64,000 nt of DNA from Flavobacterium tistrianum (lineage in GTDB: Bacteria > Bacteroidota > Bacteroidia > Flavobacteriales > Flavobacteriaceae). The first letter of the stretch is position 1; each line of letters opens with the position of its first letter. A program made the translations under genes and the position numbers. Below the pieces are notes generated by a model. It was not told the origin of the DNA. It saw only the letters and a program-made list of their open reading frames with translations, and ran no database searches. The stretch lies in NCBI RefSeq assembly GCF_003254545.1, contig NZ_QJRH01000069.1, forward strand, positions 308,729 through 372,728, written 5' to 3'. Below, piece after piece: positions 27,481 through 36,932 of this stretch.

Positions 27481-27521
27481 TTAGACCATTTGTAAATCAA
27501 CACAGAATCTCCGAAGCTTAT

Positions 27522-27548
27522 AAAAAAAGCTGTCCTTTTGAGACAGCT
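27522..27548 (-). terminator. Terminator after the osmC-like gene
   Basis: On the minus strand AGCTGTC (27548-27542) and GACAGCT (27534-27528) form a 7-bp stem followed by TTTTTT. It faces the terminator of the GH109 gene. Confidence 0.75.
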
Positions 27549-27570
27549 CCTTTTAATATTAAGTTAAAAA

Positions 27571-27972
27571 TTAATTCCAATTGAATGTAATTTTCTTTTC
27601 GATTTCACTGTTTAAACTTAAAAATACTGGACAAGTCATTGCAGCACGTTCCAAAATAGTTTTGCTTTTTTCGTCAGCGTTGCTTTTCATTTGAAATACA
27701 ATTTCGATTGCTCCAATTCTTCTTGGTTCTGCATTCATAATCTTAGTTACTTCTGCTGTAGATCCAACAAAATCAACTTCTAGATCACGAGCTTTGATTC
27801 CCATAATAGTCATCATGCAGCTTGCTAAAGCATTTGCAACTGTATCTGTTGGAGAAAAGGCTTCTCCTTTTCCGTTATTATCTACTGGTGCGTCAGAAAT
27901 GATTTCACTTCCTGACTGCACATGAATTGAACTTGTTCTTAAATCTCCTAAATAGGTTACTTTTGATGTCAT
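27571..27972 (-). CDS. OsmC-family protein
   Basis: 133 residues, cytoplasmic. The two OsmC/Ohr cysteines are present: Cys52 in ALASCMMTIMG and Cys114 in MTCPVFLSL. The family includes thiol peroxidases that reduce organic hydroperoxides, and YhfA-like proteins of unclear role; the SxTDTVANALASC layout is nearer to the general OsmC branch. Its ATG overlaps the TAA of the LysM-receptor gene by one base (TAATG), implying translational coupling. No stress operator is visible. Confidence 0.85.
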   Translation of the reverse strand: MTSKVTYLGDLRTSSIHVQSGSEIISDAPVDNNGKGEAFSPTDTVANALASCMMTIMGIKARDLEVDFVGSTAEVTKIMNAEPRRIGAIEIVFQMKSNADEKSKTILERAAMTCPVFLSLNSEIEKKITFNWN

Positions 27973-30044
27973 TAATTTGCTACTTTTAAAGTTAAGTCAC
28001 TATCATAATACAAGATGTAAACGCCTTTGTTAGCGTGTCCGCCATCTTCTTTTCTATAATATTGAAATTTATTATCTACTTGCTGAGTCGTCATCAAATC
28101 AGCAGTTTCCTGAAATGTTTTTCCTTGCATCAGACGCATCATCGTGTCAAATGTCACATCAAAACCTCTAGTTGCATAAGTCGTCGGATTTGCTTTGTTT
28201 TTCAGACGATATTGCTTTTCATAAATTAAAACTGGCTGCTCATCACTTTCACGAGTCACAGAAGGATACATTAATTTCAGTTTCACCAAATTATCAAAAC
28301 TAATTTCATCTGTATCTAATGTGCTATTTGGTTCCAAAATTACCAATTGAACCTGACATGTTTTCTGAGAATCAAGCAAAGCCTTAATCGTAGCTTTAAC
28401 CATTGCTGTATTTCCTGTCTCCATTACCACATAGTTCATCCTATTTGGCAATAATAAACTTTTTAAGTTAGCCACATCCAAACCTCCAGTTTCAGTCAGA
28501 GATGCAAATGCAACCCCTTTTTGGTTTTGTTTAATATAATTAATAACCGACTCTTTTTTCTTATCAACTACTGCTATAATATTTCCGTTTTTAGAACGCA
28601 TATAGTCAAAAACCGAATTTCTGATTACATCATTTGAAGGTACGGTCTGGTACAAATTATCAATCGGATTTGCGCTATCTTTTGACAAAGGCGAAATTAC
28701 AGGAACATTATACGAACGCAGCATACTTGCTGCCGTTTCTGCATTACTCTGGTAAAATGGCCCAATTACAGCATCTGCATCTTGAAGTTTCTGAGTCAAA
28801 CCTATAACATTCGAAGTAGTTTTGGTTTCTTGCGAATCGTAAATAGCAACATCAATTGGTAGTTTCAACGTTTTTGCAGAATCAATCGCCATTAAAGCTC
28901 CAGAATAAAAATCTAAAGTCATATTTAAGAACTTGTCGTTTTTAATTCTATTTGCAGTTCCAGATGTGTCGCTTTGCACTTTTGCCATATTAAAAGGAAG
29001 TAATAACACTACTTTTTTGCGCTCATTAACCCCTCTTTTTTTAGTCAATTCTACAATTTCTACATTTTCATTTTCAGTAGATTTTACCTTATCAACAATC
29101 TTAATTCCACCGCCAGTACTTTCTATTGGTTTGTTTACTGAAGAATCAGCTGGTTTTTCAGAAGGTACTTGGGCAGCAATAATCGGAGCTGGCGCAATAT
29201 ATCCAGCAGGAACTTTCAAAACCATTCCTTCTTTTACACCTTCAGAAAGCGACGGATTTAATGCTACTAATTCATCTTGCGTTAAATGAAAAACTCTTCC
29301 TAAACTATAAAACGTTTCTTTCGGTTTTACCTGGTAATCCATATAAGTCACAGCTTTTTTAGAAGATTCAGCTGGTTTCTTATTTTCAGCAGGTTTTACT
29401 GTTTCTGTTGCAACATGTTCTGTTTTAGGAGCTGTTCCTTTTATTGTCAATCTGTAACCAACTGGCAGACTAGAAACAATATCAGGATTACGTTTTTCTA
29501 ATTCTTCAACAGTCATATCATACTGTTTTGCAATTCCAAATTTTGTTTCTTTTGGCTGAACATCATGATACACGTATTTTTCAGCACCTTTTTCTTTAGC
29601 AGGTTTCGCTGCTGTTTTTGGAGCAGATCCTTTTGCAGGAATAACCAGCTTCTGTCCAATCTGAACACCACTTTTCTCCAAAAACGGATTTGCTGCCTTT
29701 AAAGCTTCATCAGAGATTCCGTATTTTTTCTCGATGCTGTAAAACGTTTCTTTTGGTTGTACTTCATGAATAATTTCTTTTCCTGAAGCAACAGCAGTTT
29801 TTGTTTCAGCAACTTCTTTTTTTGCATCTCCTGTTGTAGGAATCAGCAAGACTGTGTTCGGACTTAAACCCGCTCTAGCATCTGGATTCAGCTTATAAAT
29901 ATCATAAGGCGTAACCTTAAATTTTTGAGCAATCTGATTAATAGTTTCACCGCTTGACACTTTATACTTCACCACTTTTTCCTGAGAAAAAGCACTTGAA
30001 CTGATAAAAAATACAAGAGACAATAATGTTAAATAGTATTTCAT
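27972..30044 (-). CDS. LysM repeats plus type-1 periplasmic-binding receptor domain
   Basis: 690 residues with a signal peptide (LTLLSLVFFISSSAFSQ). Four LysM domains occupy roughly 25-68, 88-133, 155-200 and 232-276, each with a Y-x-V-x-x-x-E-T-x-x-x-I-A-x-x-x-x-V core, separated by Ala/Lys/Pro-rich linkers. Residues ~340-690 resemble a branched-amino-acid-receptor-type (PBP1) fold (KKVVLLLPFNMA, AVIGPFYQSNAE). LysM binds the N-acetylglucosamine chains of peptidoglycan, so the protein is a wall-attached periplasmic sensor or scaffold. This architecture is recurrent in Bacteroidota. Ligand unknown. It precedes and is coupled to the osmC-like gene. Confidence 0.85.
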   Translation of the reverse strand: MKYYLTLLSLVFFISSSAFSQEKVVKYKVSSGETINQIAQKFKVTPYDIYKLNPDARAGLSPNTVLLIPTTGDAKKEVAETKTAVASGKEIIHEVQPKETFYSIEKKYGISDEALKAANPFLEKSGVQIGQKLVIPAKGSAPKTAAKPAKEKGAEKYVYHDVQPKETKFGIAKQYDMTVEELEKRNPDIVSSLPVGYRLTIKGTAPKTEHVATETVKPAENKKPAESSKKAVTYMDYQVKPKETFYSLGRVFHLTQDELVALNPSLSEGVKEGMVLKVPAGYIAPAPIIAAQVPSEKPADSSVNKPIESTGGGIKIVDKVKSTENENVEIVELTKKRGVNERKKVVLLLPFNMAKVQSDTSGTANRIKNDKFLNMTLDFYSGALMAIDSAKTLKLPIDVAIYDSQETKTTSNVIGLTQKLQDADAVIGPFYQSNAETAASMLRSYNVPVISPLSKDSANPIDNLYQTVPSNDVIRNSVFDYMRSKNGNIIAVVDKKKESVINYIKQNQKGVAFASLTETGGLDVANLKSLLLPNRMNYVVMETGNTAMVKATIKALLDSQKTCQVQLVILEPNSTLDTDEISFDNLVKLKLMYPSVTRESDEQPVLIYEKQYRLKNKANPTTYATRGFDVTFDTMMRLMQGKTFQETADLMTTQQVDNKFQYYRKEDGGHANKGVYILYYDSDLTLKVAN

Positions 30045-30138
30045 AATATGGCTTAAAACAATTTAATTTCTAATTTAAAAATATCTCACAGATTTATCCA
30101 AAAGCAAAATTCGAGCCGTTTGTCATTTCACTCAAAAA

Positions 30139-32052
30139 TCATCTCAAATCGATTTCTACTTTGGCAATTATGATTTCTTTATATAACTCATCTTCTTCTT
30201 TTTTCTTGCATTTATAAAGCACTTCTTCCATGTTTTCGAATTTATCACTGTAAACATAGTACGAAAGGCTGTTAATATTGAAAAAGAAACTAGCGTTAAA
30301 ATCGCCAGAATCAATGAGTTTCATAATAAGCTTATCTCGGTCAACTGCGTCTGTAAATATACCCAAAACTAAGTAATACCCATTCGAAACTTCTCTAAGA
30401 TTATCATAAACTTCTACTTTTACTGTTTTATCAGGTCGTAACGGATTGTCTTTCAATTCTTGTTTCATTTCTTCTAGCGAAATTGTTTTTGAATTTTCGA
30501 CAGTATTATTTTTTTTCTGTTTTTTGACTGCTTCGTCCTGATATTTCTTCAGTTTTACCAAAGCCAGCTTATCATCAAACTTTCGAGCTTCCATGCTATA
30601 ATAGGAAGCTTTGCTGATGTGTCTTTTTACTTCAATTTTTTTCTGATTGTCAAGAGAATCAATTTTAGCAATTAAAAGCTGATTTTTTTCATCTCCTTTT
30701 TGCTGGTCTTCTTTATAGCGTTTAATTTCTTCTAGAGACAAACGCTCTTGCAAAGGTTCTGTATTGGACTTTTTCTCGCTTTCGCGGATTTTTTTCTTGT
30801 ATTCCTGATTTTCCTCAACAGCAATTTTCTCAACTTTATTCATTAGACCAGCATACACTTTTCTGTTTTCTGCCAGTTCTTTTTTCAGTTGAGATGATAA
30901 TTCATTTGTTTTACTAATTCCTTCAGAAGATTGTTTTTCTAATCTTTTTGATTCTTCAACATTCAAAATATCCATTCGTTTCAGTTCTTTCAAATCATCA
31001 TTCATTGCTACAACAAGCGAATCTAATTTTGCCATTAAAACATCTTGAACATTTTTATTGGCTTCTAAAACCAAACGCAATTTTTCAACCGAATTTTCTT
31101 TAGAACCATTCATATCATTCAGATTCACTTTCAAATCGTTAATCTTTATAATTTTCTGATTCATTTCTTTCTGAACAACCAAACGATCTTTCAAATCTTC
31201 AATTTCAACCGTTTTGGCTTTTGTTTTCTCGACAACAACTTGTTTTTCGGCCAAAGCCAACATTAATTCTTCACTTTCGTTTGTTGGTTGAATTCCTTTC
31301 GTATTAATAGCCAATTTGTTTCCAACAATTAATCCGTTTACAATTTCTGGATTTTGTGATTCTAATTGGTCTATTGAAATTCCGTATTTCTTTGCGATAG
31401 AGAATTTAGTTTCCTTTGGTTCAACTATATGAAAAACCGTTTCCTGATTGATAACACGAACTCTTCCATCCAATGTTTTTCTTTTGTTTGGAATTGAAAT
31501 CGTCTGACCAATCTGCAATCCATTAATCAAAATGTCTTTATTCAAATTTTCTAAATCCTGAACCGAAACATTGTATTGTCTCGCAATGCTGAACAAAGAT
31601 TCTTTTGCTACAACCTGATGCGTTGTTTTTGAAGAAATAGCGATTTCTTGTTTTGAAGAATGATCTGAATTTTGAGGAATAATAAGTTCTTGACCAATTT
31701 GAAGTCCGCTGGCCAATATTTCCTGATTAGCATTCTGAATGGCTTCAACCGAAACATGATATTGTTTTGATAAACCAAACAATGTCTCTTTTGGTTCAAC
31801 AATGTGAGTTTGCTGCTTTGAAGTTGTGTTTTCTGAGTTGTGAACTGGAATCTTTAAAACCTGATTGTCTTTGATTCCGTTTTGCGATTCGGGGTTGAGC
31901 TTGTAAATCTCGTCAATAGAAACCTTATATTTTTGGGCAATAAAATAAGCGGTTTCACCTTTTTGAATCTTGTGCTCGATAATTGAATCTTGCGCAGTTA
32001 TTTTGTTAAAAGACAAAATAAACACAAGAGAAATCGTTAAAAGTTCTCTCAT
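30139..32052 (-). CDS. LysM coiled-coil protein with a SPOR-like C-terminus
   Basis: 637 residues with a signal peptide (LTISLVFILSFNKITAQ). Four LysM repeats lie within ~22-255 (QKGETAYFIAQKYKVSIDEI and three similar). A long Lys/Glu-rich region (~265-530) is predicted to form coiled coils. The last ~75 residues (YYLVLGIFTDAVDRDKLIMK ...) look like a SPOR-type peptidoglycan-binding fold, though weakly. It is probably a periplasmic cell-wall-binding scaffold. A paralogue of the next gene downstream, sharing its N-terminal layout; the gap between them is 94 bp. Not a known named gene to me. Confidence 0.75.
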   Translation of the reverse strand: MRELLTISLVFILSFNKITAQDSIIEHKIQKGETAYFIAQKYKVSIDEIYKLNPESQNGIKDNQVLKIPVHNSENTTSKQQTHIVEPKETLFGLSKQYHVSVEAIQNANQEILASGLQIGQELIIPQNSDHSSKQEIAISSKTTHQVVAKESLFSIARQYNVSVQDLENLNKDILINGLQIGQTISIPNKRKTLDGRVRVINQETVFHIVEPKETKFSIAKKYGISIDQLESQNPEIVNGLIVGNKLAINTKGIQPTNESEELMLALAEKQVVVEKTKAKTVEIEDLKDRLVVQKEMNQKIIKINDLKVNLNDMNGSKENSVEKLRLVLEANKNVQDVLMAKLDSLVVAMNDDLKELKRMDILNVEESKRLEKQSSEGISKTNELSSQLKKELAENRKVYAGLMNKVEKIAVEENQEYKKKIRESEKKSNTEPLQERLSLEEIKRYKEDQQKGDEKNQLLIAKIDSLDNQKKIEVKRHISKASYYSMEARKFDDKLALVKLKKYQDEAVKKQKKNNTVENSKTISLEEMKQELKDNPLRPDKTVKVEVYDNLREVSNGYYLVLGIFTDAVDRDKLIMKLIDSGDFNASFFFNINSLSYYVYSDKFENMEEVLYKCKKKEEDELYKEIIIAKVEIDLR

Positions 32053-32065
32053 AAATAGTAGGTTA

Positions 32066-32102
32066 TAAAAAATTAAGGCCTTACAAATGTAAGACCTTAA
32101 TT
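32066..32102 (-). terminator. Terminator after guaA
   Basis: On the minus strand AATTAAGGTCTTAC pairs with GTAAGGCCTTAATT (14 bp, one G-T pair; 32071-32102), followed by TTTTTT. It separates guaA from the LysM gene, whose start is 14 bp beyond. Confidence 0.8.
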
Positions 32103-32115
32103 TTAAATTATGCTA

Positions 32116-33645
32116 CTATTCCCACTCAATTGTTGCTGGTGGTTTTGAACTAATATCGTAAACTACACGATTCACGCCTTTTACTTTATTGATGATGTCA
32201 TTAGACACTTTCATCAAGAAATCGTAAGGTAAGTGAACCCAGTCAGCCGTCATACCATCTGTTGATTCTACAGCTCTAAGCGCTACTACTTTTTCGTAAG
32301 TACGCTCATCACCCATAACTCCAACAGAGTTTACAGGAAGCAAAATTGCTCCAGCCTGCCAAACTTTATCGTATAATCCCCAAGATTTTAATCCTTCGAT
32401 AAATACAGAATCTACATCTTGTAAAATTCTTACTTTCTCTGGAGTAATATCTCCTAAAATTCTAATTGATAATCCTGGTCCTGGGAAAGGGTGTCTTCCT
32501 AATAATTCAGGATCTATTCCTAATGTAGCTCCTACTCTTCTCACTTCATCTTTGAAAAGCATTCTAAGCGGTTCTACAATTTTTAATTTCATATAATCTG
32601 GCAATCCACCAACGTTGTGGTGCGATTTAATAGTTGCAGATGGTCCTTTTACCGAAACTGATTCAATTACGTCTGGGTAAATTGTTCCTTGTGCCAACCA
32701 TTTTACGTCTTCTAATAAGTGCGATTCATCATCAAAAACTTCGATAAATACACGACCAATTGTTTTACGTTTTGTTTCAGGATCACTAATTCCGGCTAAT
32801 TCACCTAAGAAACGATCTCCAGCATCTACACCTTTTACGTTTAATCCCATTCCTTTGTATTGATCTAATACATTTTGGAATTCGTTTTTACGTAAAAGTC
32901 CGTTGTTAACGAAAATGCAATATAAATTTTGTCCAATTGCTTTGTTTAATAAAACTGCTGCTACTGTAGAATCTACTCCTCCAGATAAACCAAGAACCAC
33001 TTTATCATCACCTAGTTTTTCTTTTAATTCTGCTACCATTTCGTCAACGAAAGCATTTGGAGTAAAGTTTTGAGGAACTTCAGCAATTTTCACTAAGAAG
33101 TTCTCCAACATTTTTTTTCCATCTGTTGAATGGTAAACTTCTGGATGGTACTGAATTGCATAAGTAGTTTCACCTTCAATTTTGTAAGCTGCGTATTCTA
33201 CATCATGCGTGCTTGCCAGTTTTACAGCGTTTGTTGGAAGCGCTTTGATACTATCGCTATGGCTCATCCAAACTTGGCTGTTTTCTGAAACTCCTTCAAA
33301 GAAAGTTTCGCCTTCTTTAATATAAGACAAGTTAGCTCTTCCGTATTCTCTTGTGTTTGAAGCAGCAACTTCTCCACCACTAAAGTGTGCTAAATATTGT
33401 GCTCCGTAACAAACAGCAAGCAAAGGCATTTTACCTCTAATTTGCGATAAATCAGGATGCGGTGCATCTTCTCCTCTAACAGAGAAAGGGCTTCCTCCTA
33501 AAATTACGGCTTTATAACTTGATAAATCACTTGGAATGTGATTGTAAGGAAAAATTTCGCAGAATATATTTAATTCGCGAACTCTACGCGCAATAAGCTG
33601 AGTATATTGCGACCCGAAATCTAAAATAAGTACGTTGTGTTGCAT
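32116..33645 (-). CDS. guaA: GMP synthase (glutamine-hydrolysing)
   Basis: 509 residues from the ATG at 33645 ([20 protein letters not shown]), the usual N-terminus in this phylum; the longer frame uses TTG. The glutamine amidotransferase domain has its nucleophile in LLAVCYGAQ (Cys79) and the HPE motif. The ATP pyrophosphatase P-loop is GLSGGVDST (~222-230), and the C-terminal dimerisation domain carries [16 protein letters not shown]. It aminates XMP to GMP, the last step of guanine nucleotide synthesis. The -7 box lies only 3 bp before the ATG. Confidence 0.97.
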   Translation of the reverse strand: MQHNVLILDFGSQYTQLIARRVRELNIFCEIFPYNHIPSDLSSYKAVILGGSPFSVRGEDAPHPDLSQIRGKMPLLAVCYGAQYLAHFSGGEVAASNTREYGRANLSYIKEGETFFEGVSENSQVWMSHSDSIKALPTNAVKLASTHDVEYAAYKIEGETTYAIQYHPEVYHSTDGKKMLENFLVKIAEVPQNFTPNAFVDEMVAELKEKLGDDKVVLGLSGGVDSTVAAVLLNKAIGQNLYCIFVNNGLLRKNEFQNVLDQYKGMGLNVKGVDAGDRFLGELAGISDPETKRKTIGRVFIEVFDDESHLLEDVKWLAQGTIYPDVIESVSVKGPSATIKSHHNVGGLPDYMKLKIVEPLRMLFKDEVRRVGATLGIDPELLGRHPFPGPGLSIRILGDITPEKVRILQDVDSVFIEGLKSWGLYDKVWQAGAILLPVNSVGVMGDERTYEKVVALRAVESTDGMTADWVHLPYDFLMKVSNDIINKVKGVNRVVYDISSKPPATIEWE

Positions 33646-33648
33646 GCG

Positions 33649-33677
33649 CAAAAGTACTTTTTATATTCGAAATTCAA
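33649..33677 (-). promoter_or_regulatory. guaA promoter abutting the start codon
   Basis: On the minus strand TTG (33677-33675), 18 bp, then TACTTTTG (33656-33649), then CGC and the ATG. This is a textbook Bacteroidota -33/-7 pair with the same 18-bp spacing as the GSII promoter. Transcription would start at or inside the start codon, so guaA mRNA is probably leaderless. Confidence 0.7.
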
Positions 33678-33710
33678 AAATTGATTTTTGATTTTTTTTT
33701 AAATCAAAAG

Positions 33711-33808
33711 ATGCTAAGGTTCTAAGATTCTAAGATTCTGAGATTTTATGTTTCAAAATCTAAAAAAAACTTAGCATCTTAGCTCCTTAGAAACTTAGTC
33801 CCTTAAAA
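33711..33808. repeat. TTCTAAGA-type short repeats with inverted partner
   Basis: GATGCTAAGGTTCTAAGATT and further 8-9 bp near-repeats (33711-33745) are followed by partly complementary CTTAGCATCTTAGCTCCTTAG blocks (33769-33805). The segment lies between the divergent guaA and the small lipoprotein gene. No gene is seen. Confidence 0.7.
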
Positions 33809-33869
33809 GAAAAAAAAATCCAAACAACTCAAAAAATCGTATTTAACAAAAACCCAATTAAATTTAACT

Positions 33870-34397
33870 ATGAAATCAAAAATTATTGCGCTGACTTTTT
33901 TTATGTCTGCATTTTTCTCCTCTTGTAATACTGTCGATGATTTATTGACATTTACTATTTCGAATAATACTTCGATTACAATCAAAAGCACTTCACCAAT
34001 TAATTTGCCTTCGGAAATTTTTACACCAGAAGTTACAACCAATTCTTCGGCTGAATTTGAAAACAATAAAACAAAAGCTAGCTTGGTAAAAGATGTTAAA
34101 ATCAAATCATTGAAATTATCTATTACAGATCCTTCAGATAAAACATTTACGTTTTTAAAATCGGTTCATTTATATATTTCAACAACAAATTCTGATGAAA
34201 TCGAATTGGCTTATGCTGATAATATTAACGTATCTAGCAATACAATCGATTTGATTTGTACCGATCAAAAACTAGATCAATACATTAAAGCAGATAGCTA
34301 CAAAATAAGAACTAAAGTGACCATAAAAGAAACTTTAACAAAAGATGTGACGGTAAAAGCAGATATGAAGTTTAAGGTGACGGCGGATCCTTTTTAA
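33870..34397 (+). CDS. Small predicted lipoprotein of unknown function
   Basis: 175 residues. The signal peptide ends FMSAFFSSC (Cys19), followed by a Ser/Thr/Asp-rich region with alternating hydrophobic residues, suggesting a beta-sandwich (VKIKSLKLSITDPSDKTFTF, LKSVHLYIST, YKIRTKVTIKETLTKDVTVK). No catalytic motif is evident. It resembles uncharacterised flavobacterial outer-membrane lipoproteins. It stands alone, in a gap bordered on both sides by TTCTAAGA repeats, and converges with the next gene at a shared terminator. Confidence 0.75.
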   Translation: MKSKIIALTFFMSAFFSSCNTVDDLLTFTISNNTSITIKSTSPINLPSEIFTPEVTTNSSAEFENNKTKASLVKDVKIKSLKLSITDPSDKTFTFLKSVHLYISTTNSDEIELAYADNINVSSNTIDLICTDQKLDQYIKADSYKIRTKVTIKETLTKDVTVKADMKFKVTADPF

Positions 34398-34546
34398 GGT
34401 GCTAAGATTCTAAGCTTCTAAGATACTAAGATTCTGAGGCTTTTCAGGTTTTTGATATAACAAAAAGGGAGGTTCTATTTTAGAACCTCCCTTTTTGTTT
34501 GCTTTTATATAAAAACTTAGAATCTTAGTATCTTAGCACCTTTAAA
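34395..34546. repeat. TTCTAAGA repeat arms around a bidirectional terminator
   Basis: Left arm: AAGGTGCTAAGATTCTAAGC with further repeats (34395-34438). Right arm: CTTAGAATCTTAGTATCTTAGCACCTTT (34515-34543), largely complementary. The terminator stem 34459-34500 sits exactly between the two arms. The layout is a hairpin within a hairpin between convergent genes. Confidence 0.75.
34459..34500. terminator. Strong bidirectional terminator
   Basis: AACAAAAAGGGAGGTTCTA (34459-34477) pairs with TAGAACCTCCCTTTTTGTT (34481-34499), a perfect 19-bp stem with a 3-base loop. The A and T tails serve both strands, so it can end both the lipoprotein gene and the gene at 34550-35263. Confidence 0.9.
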
Positions 34547-34549
34547 AAA

Positions 34550-35263
34550 TCACTCTTTCGTTACAACAATAGAAGCTTTAAATCCTGCGGCTAAATTATC
34601 CCAATAATCATTTGTCACAAGATTTCCTTTATCGTCGTAAACTTGTATTTCTGCTGTATTTCCTCCTAGTGAACCTATATTTAAAGCTTCAAAATCTAAT
34701 TTATTAAAGCCTGGCGCAAGATTGATTTTTACTTGCTGGAAATTGGAATCCAATAAAATTCGATCTCTAATGACATAATCATTTGAAGATACTTTTACTA
34801 AATCTCCATCAATTGCCCCAAAATCACGGAATTTGACAATAAAGTATTCCGATTTAGTTTTAAAATCTCCAAGCGAAATGTTTCTCTTTACCAAAACACC
34901 GCGACCTTCTCGCAAACCAGCATCCTTTAAAGATTTATCTAAATCCTTTTCCATTTTTGCCACATATCGATCGCCCGGATTGGCAAAATCGGTTTCTGTA
35001 GACATGGTAAATTTGCTTTTCTCTTCTCCAATCTGAAATTTTGATTTTGGAGTTATAGTTGTATTTTCAAAAACATTTGGAGTTTTAATTGCTGGCATAT
35101 CATTAAAATCTGCCAGTGGATCTTTTGTCTCAGGAACTGGAGTCTTTTTAGGTTTTGCAGTAAACTTTCCGCCTGGAATAGTTTTGAATTTTGTACTAGA
35201 CTCAATTTGGGCTGATACAGACAGTGCAGTAAAAAATAATATGAAAAATAAAATGTGCTTCAT
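34550..35263 (-). CDS. Secreted protein of unknown function
   Basis: 237 residues with a signal peptide (FFILFFTALSVSAQ). A Lys/Pro/Thr-rich stretch (~25-75) precedes a predicted beta domain (~95-237) with KRNISLGDFKTKSEYFIVKF and LAPGFNKLDFEALNIGSLGGNTAEIQVYDDKG. The second half looks like a small adhesive or secreted beta-sandwich. I recognise no family. A clear promoter lies 60 bp upstream and the bidirectional terminator downstream. Monocistronic. Confidence 0.8.
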   Translation of the reverse strand: MKHILFFILFFTALSVSAQIESSTKFKTIPGGKFTAKPKKTPVPETKDPLADFNDMPAIKTPNVFENTTITPKSKFQIGEEKSKFTMSTETDFANPGDRYVAKMEKDLDKSLKDAGLREGRGVLVKRNISLGDFKTKSEYFIVKFRDFGAIDGDLVKVSSNDYVIRDRILLDSNFQQVKINLAPGFNKLDFEALNIGSLGGNTAEIQVYDDKGNLVTNDYWDNLAAGFKASIVVTKE

Positions 35264-35322
35264 TGAAAAAAGTATTATCGAATCGCCTTTTATAATTAAT
35301 ATAAATCAAAAGTCCAGCTTCA

Positions 35323-35354
35323 CAAAAATAGTATAATTTACTTACTTGCTACAA
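35323..35354 (-). promoter_or_regulatory. Promoter of the secreted protein gene
   Basis: On the minus strand TTG (35354-35352), 21 bp, TATTTTTG (35330-35323), 60 bp before the ATG at 35263. This fits TTG/TAnnTTTG. The remaining gap to 35558 is AT-rich; I see no clear promoter for cbpA in it. Confidence 0.55.
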
Positions 35355-35558
35355 CTTTAGGAGTTTTATAACATATAATTAAGCTAATTTTTGGAAGCAA
35401 AAAACCTGCCAAGATTTTTTACTTTGTAAAAAATAAATTTCAAATCTGAAAATTCCAAATTCCAAAAAATCACTTTATAAAAACACTCAGCATTTTGATT
35501 ATTAACAACTTATTCTTAACTTCAATACTTTATTTACCATTTATAAAATCTCAGCAAA

Positions 35559-36485
35559 ATGGATTATATCGATTATTACAAAGTATTAGATGTTACAAAA
35601 TCGGCTACTGAAGCAGACATCAAAAAAGCATATCGAAAACTGGCGAGAAAATATCATCCCGATTTGAATCCGAATGATAAAGAAGCCGAAAAAAAATTCA
35701 AAGAAATAAATGAAGCCAACGAAGTTTTAAGCAATCCAGAAAATCGAAAAAAATACGATAAATACGGAAAAGACTGGAAACATGCTGACGAATTTGAAAA
35801 AGCAGGTTATGACCCTAATCAGCAGCAAAGCAGACAGCAAGGCGGTTATCAATATTCTGAAGGCGATTTTTCTGGTTTTGGAGGAGGAGATTTTTCAGGA
35901 AGCGATTTTTCGGATTTTTTCAATTCGATGTATGGCCAAAGCGCAGGCAGAAGCAGATCGCAAGCTAAATATAGAGGACAGGATTTTAATGCGGAATTAG
36001 AATTAGATCTTAAAGCCGCTTACACAACACATAAACAAAACTTAACCGTAAACGGAAAAAATATCCGAATTACAATTCCTGCAGGTGTTGAAAACGGACA
36101 GATTATTAAAATTCCAAATCATGGTGGACCCGGTGTAAATGGTGGACCAAACGGAGATTTGTACATTACGTTTATAATTTCTAATAATTCAGATTTTAAA
36201 CGTGAAGGCAATAATTTATATGCTGATGCTCCAATTGATTTGTACACTGCAATTTTAGGCGGAGAAACTTATATCAATACTTTTGACGGAAAGGTAAAAA
36301 TAAAAGTGCCTGCAGAAACTCAGCCGGGAACAAAAGTGAAGTTGAAAGGGAAAGGCTTCCCTGTTTACAAAAAAGAGAATCAGTTTGGCGATTTATACAT
36401 TACATACACTATAAAACTTCCAACAAAACTGTCGGATAAAGAAAAAGAGTTATTTGAAGAATTAGCAAAACTAAGAAAGTCATGA
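35559..36485 (+). CDS. cbpA: DnaJ-type co-chaperone CbpA
   Basis: 308 residues. J-domain ~4-68 with the HPD triad at 33-35 ([10 protein letters not shown]). A Gly/Phe/Ser-rich linker (~95-140) follows, then two DnaJ C-terminal substrate-binding domains (~145-305: [21 protein letters not shown] and [21 protein letters not shown]). There is no CxxCxGxG zinc finger, so it is class II, CbpA-like. It stimulates DnaK ATPase and hands over unfolded proteins. The stop overlaps the start of the CbpM-like gene by 4 bp (ATGA), so the pair is translationally coupled. Confidence 0.9.
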   Translation: MDYIDYYKVLDVTKSATEADIKKAYRKLARKYHPDLNPNDKEAEKKFKEINEANEVLSNPENRKKYDKYGKDWKHADEFEKAGYDPNQQQSRQQGGYQYSEGDFSGFGGGDFSGSDFSDFFNSMYGQSAGRSRSQAKYRGQDFNAELELDLKAAYTTHKQNLTVNGKNIRITIPAGVENGQIIKIPNHGGPGVNGGPNGDLYITFIISNNSDFKREGNNLYADAPIDLYTAILGGETYINTFDGKVKIKVPAETQPGTKVKLKGKGFPVYKKENQFGDLYITYTIKLPTKLSDKEKELFEELAKLRKS

Positions 36486-36787
36486 AAAATAAAAATTTAA
36501 TCCAGATCAAACAGTTTTGTATTTACCACGAAATTGAAAACACTTTTATAACTGAACTTCATAATTACGGTCTCATTCATATTATAACGGAAGAAAATGA
36601 TGAATATCTGGAACCTGAACAGCTTCCAACAATAGAAAAAATGATACGAATGCACTACGATCTCAAAATAAATCTGGAAGGGATTGATGCTATTGCAAAT
36701 CTTTTGAATAAGATTGAAACCTTGCAGCAAAATTTGAATACAGTCCAAAATAAGCTCCGTCTTTACGAAGAAAGAGAAACTGAATAA
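36482..36787 (+). CDS. cbpM: CbpM-like chaperone modulator
   Basis: 101 residues, with a MerR/CbpM-like helical start ([20 protein letters not shown]) and a coiled-coil C-terminus ([20 protein letters not shown]). CbpM binds the J-domain of CbpA and inhibits it. Identification rests on this pattern and on the 4-bp overlap with cbpA. Cytoplasmic. Followed by a good terminator. Confidence 0.8.
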   Translation: MKNKNLIQIKQFCIYHEIENTFITELHNYGLIHIITEENDEYLEPEQLPTIEKMIRMHYDLKINLEGIDAIANLLNKIETLQQNLNTVQNKLRLYEERETE

Positions 36788-36794
36788 AATATCA

Positions 36795-36834
36795 CAAAAA
36801 AGCTTGATTTCTGAATTGATTTCAAGCTTTTTTT
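36795..36834 (+). terminator. Terminator after cbpM
   Basis: AAAAAAGCTTGA (36795-36806) pairs with TCAAGCTTTTTT (36822-36833), ending in a T run. Confidence 0.8.
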
Positions 36835-36932
36835 AATCGCAGTCAGAAGCATAATTCTTAAATTGCGGCAGCTTTAATTAACCTGAATTTGCTTTTAAAA
36901 CCGTACTGACAAATTCGCAAAAATTATAAAAA

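Noticed and set aside
33711..34546. CRISPR array
   Set aside because: The repeats are 8-9 bp imperfect direct copies without regular spacers, and no cas gene is present.
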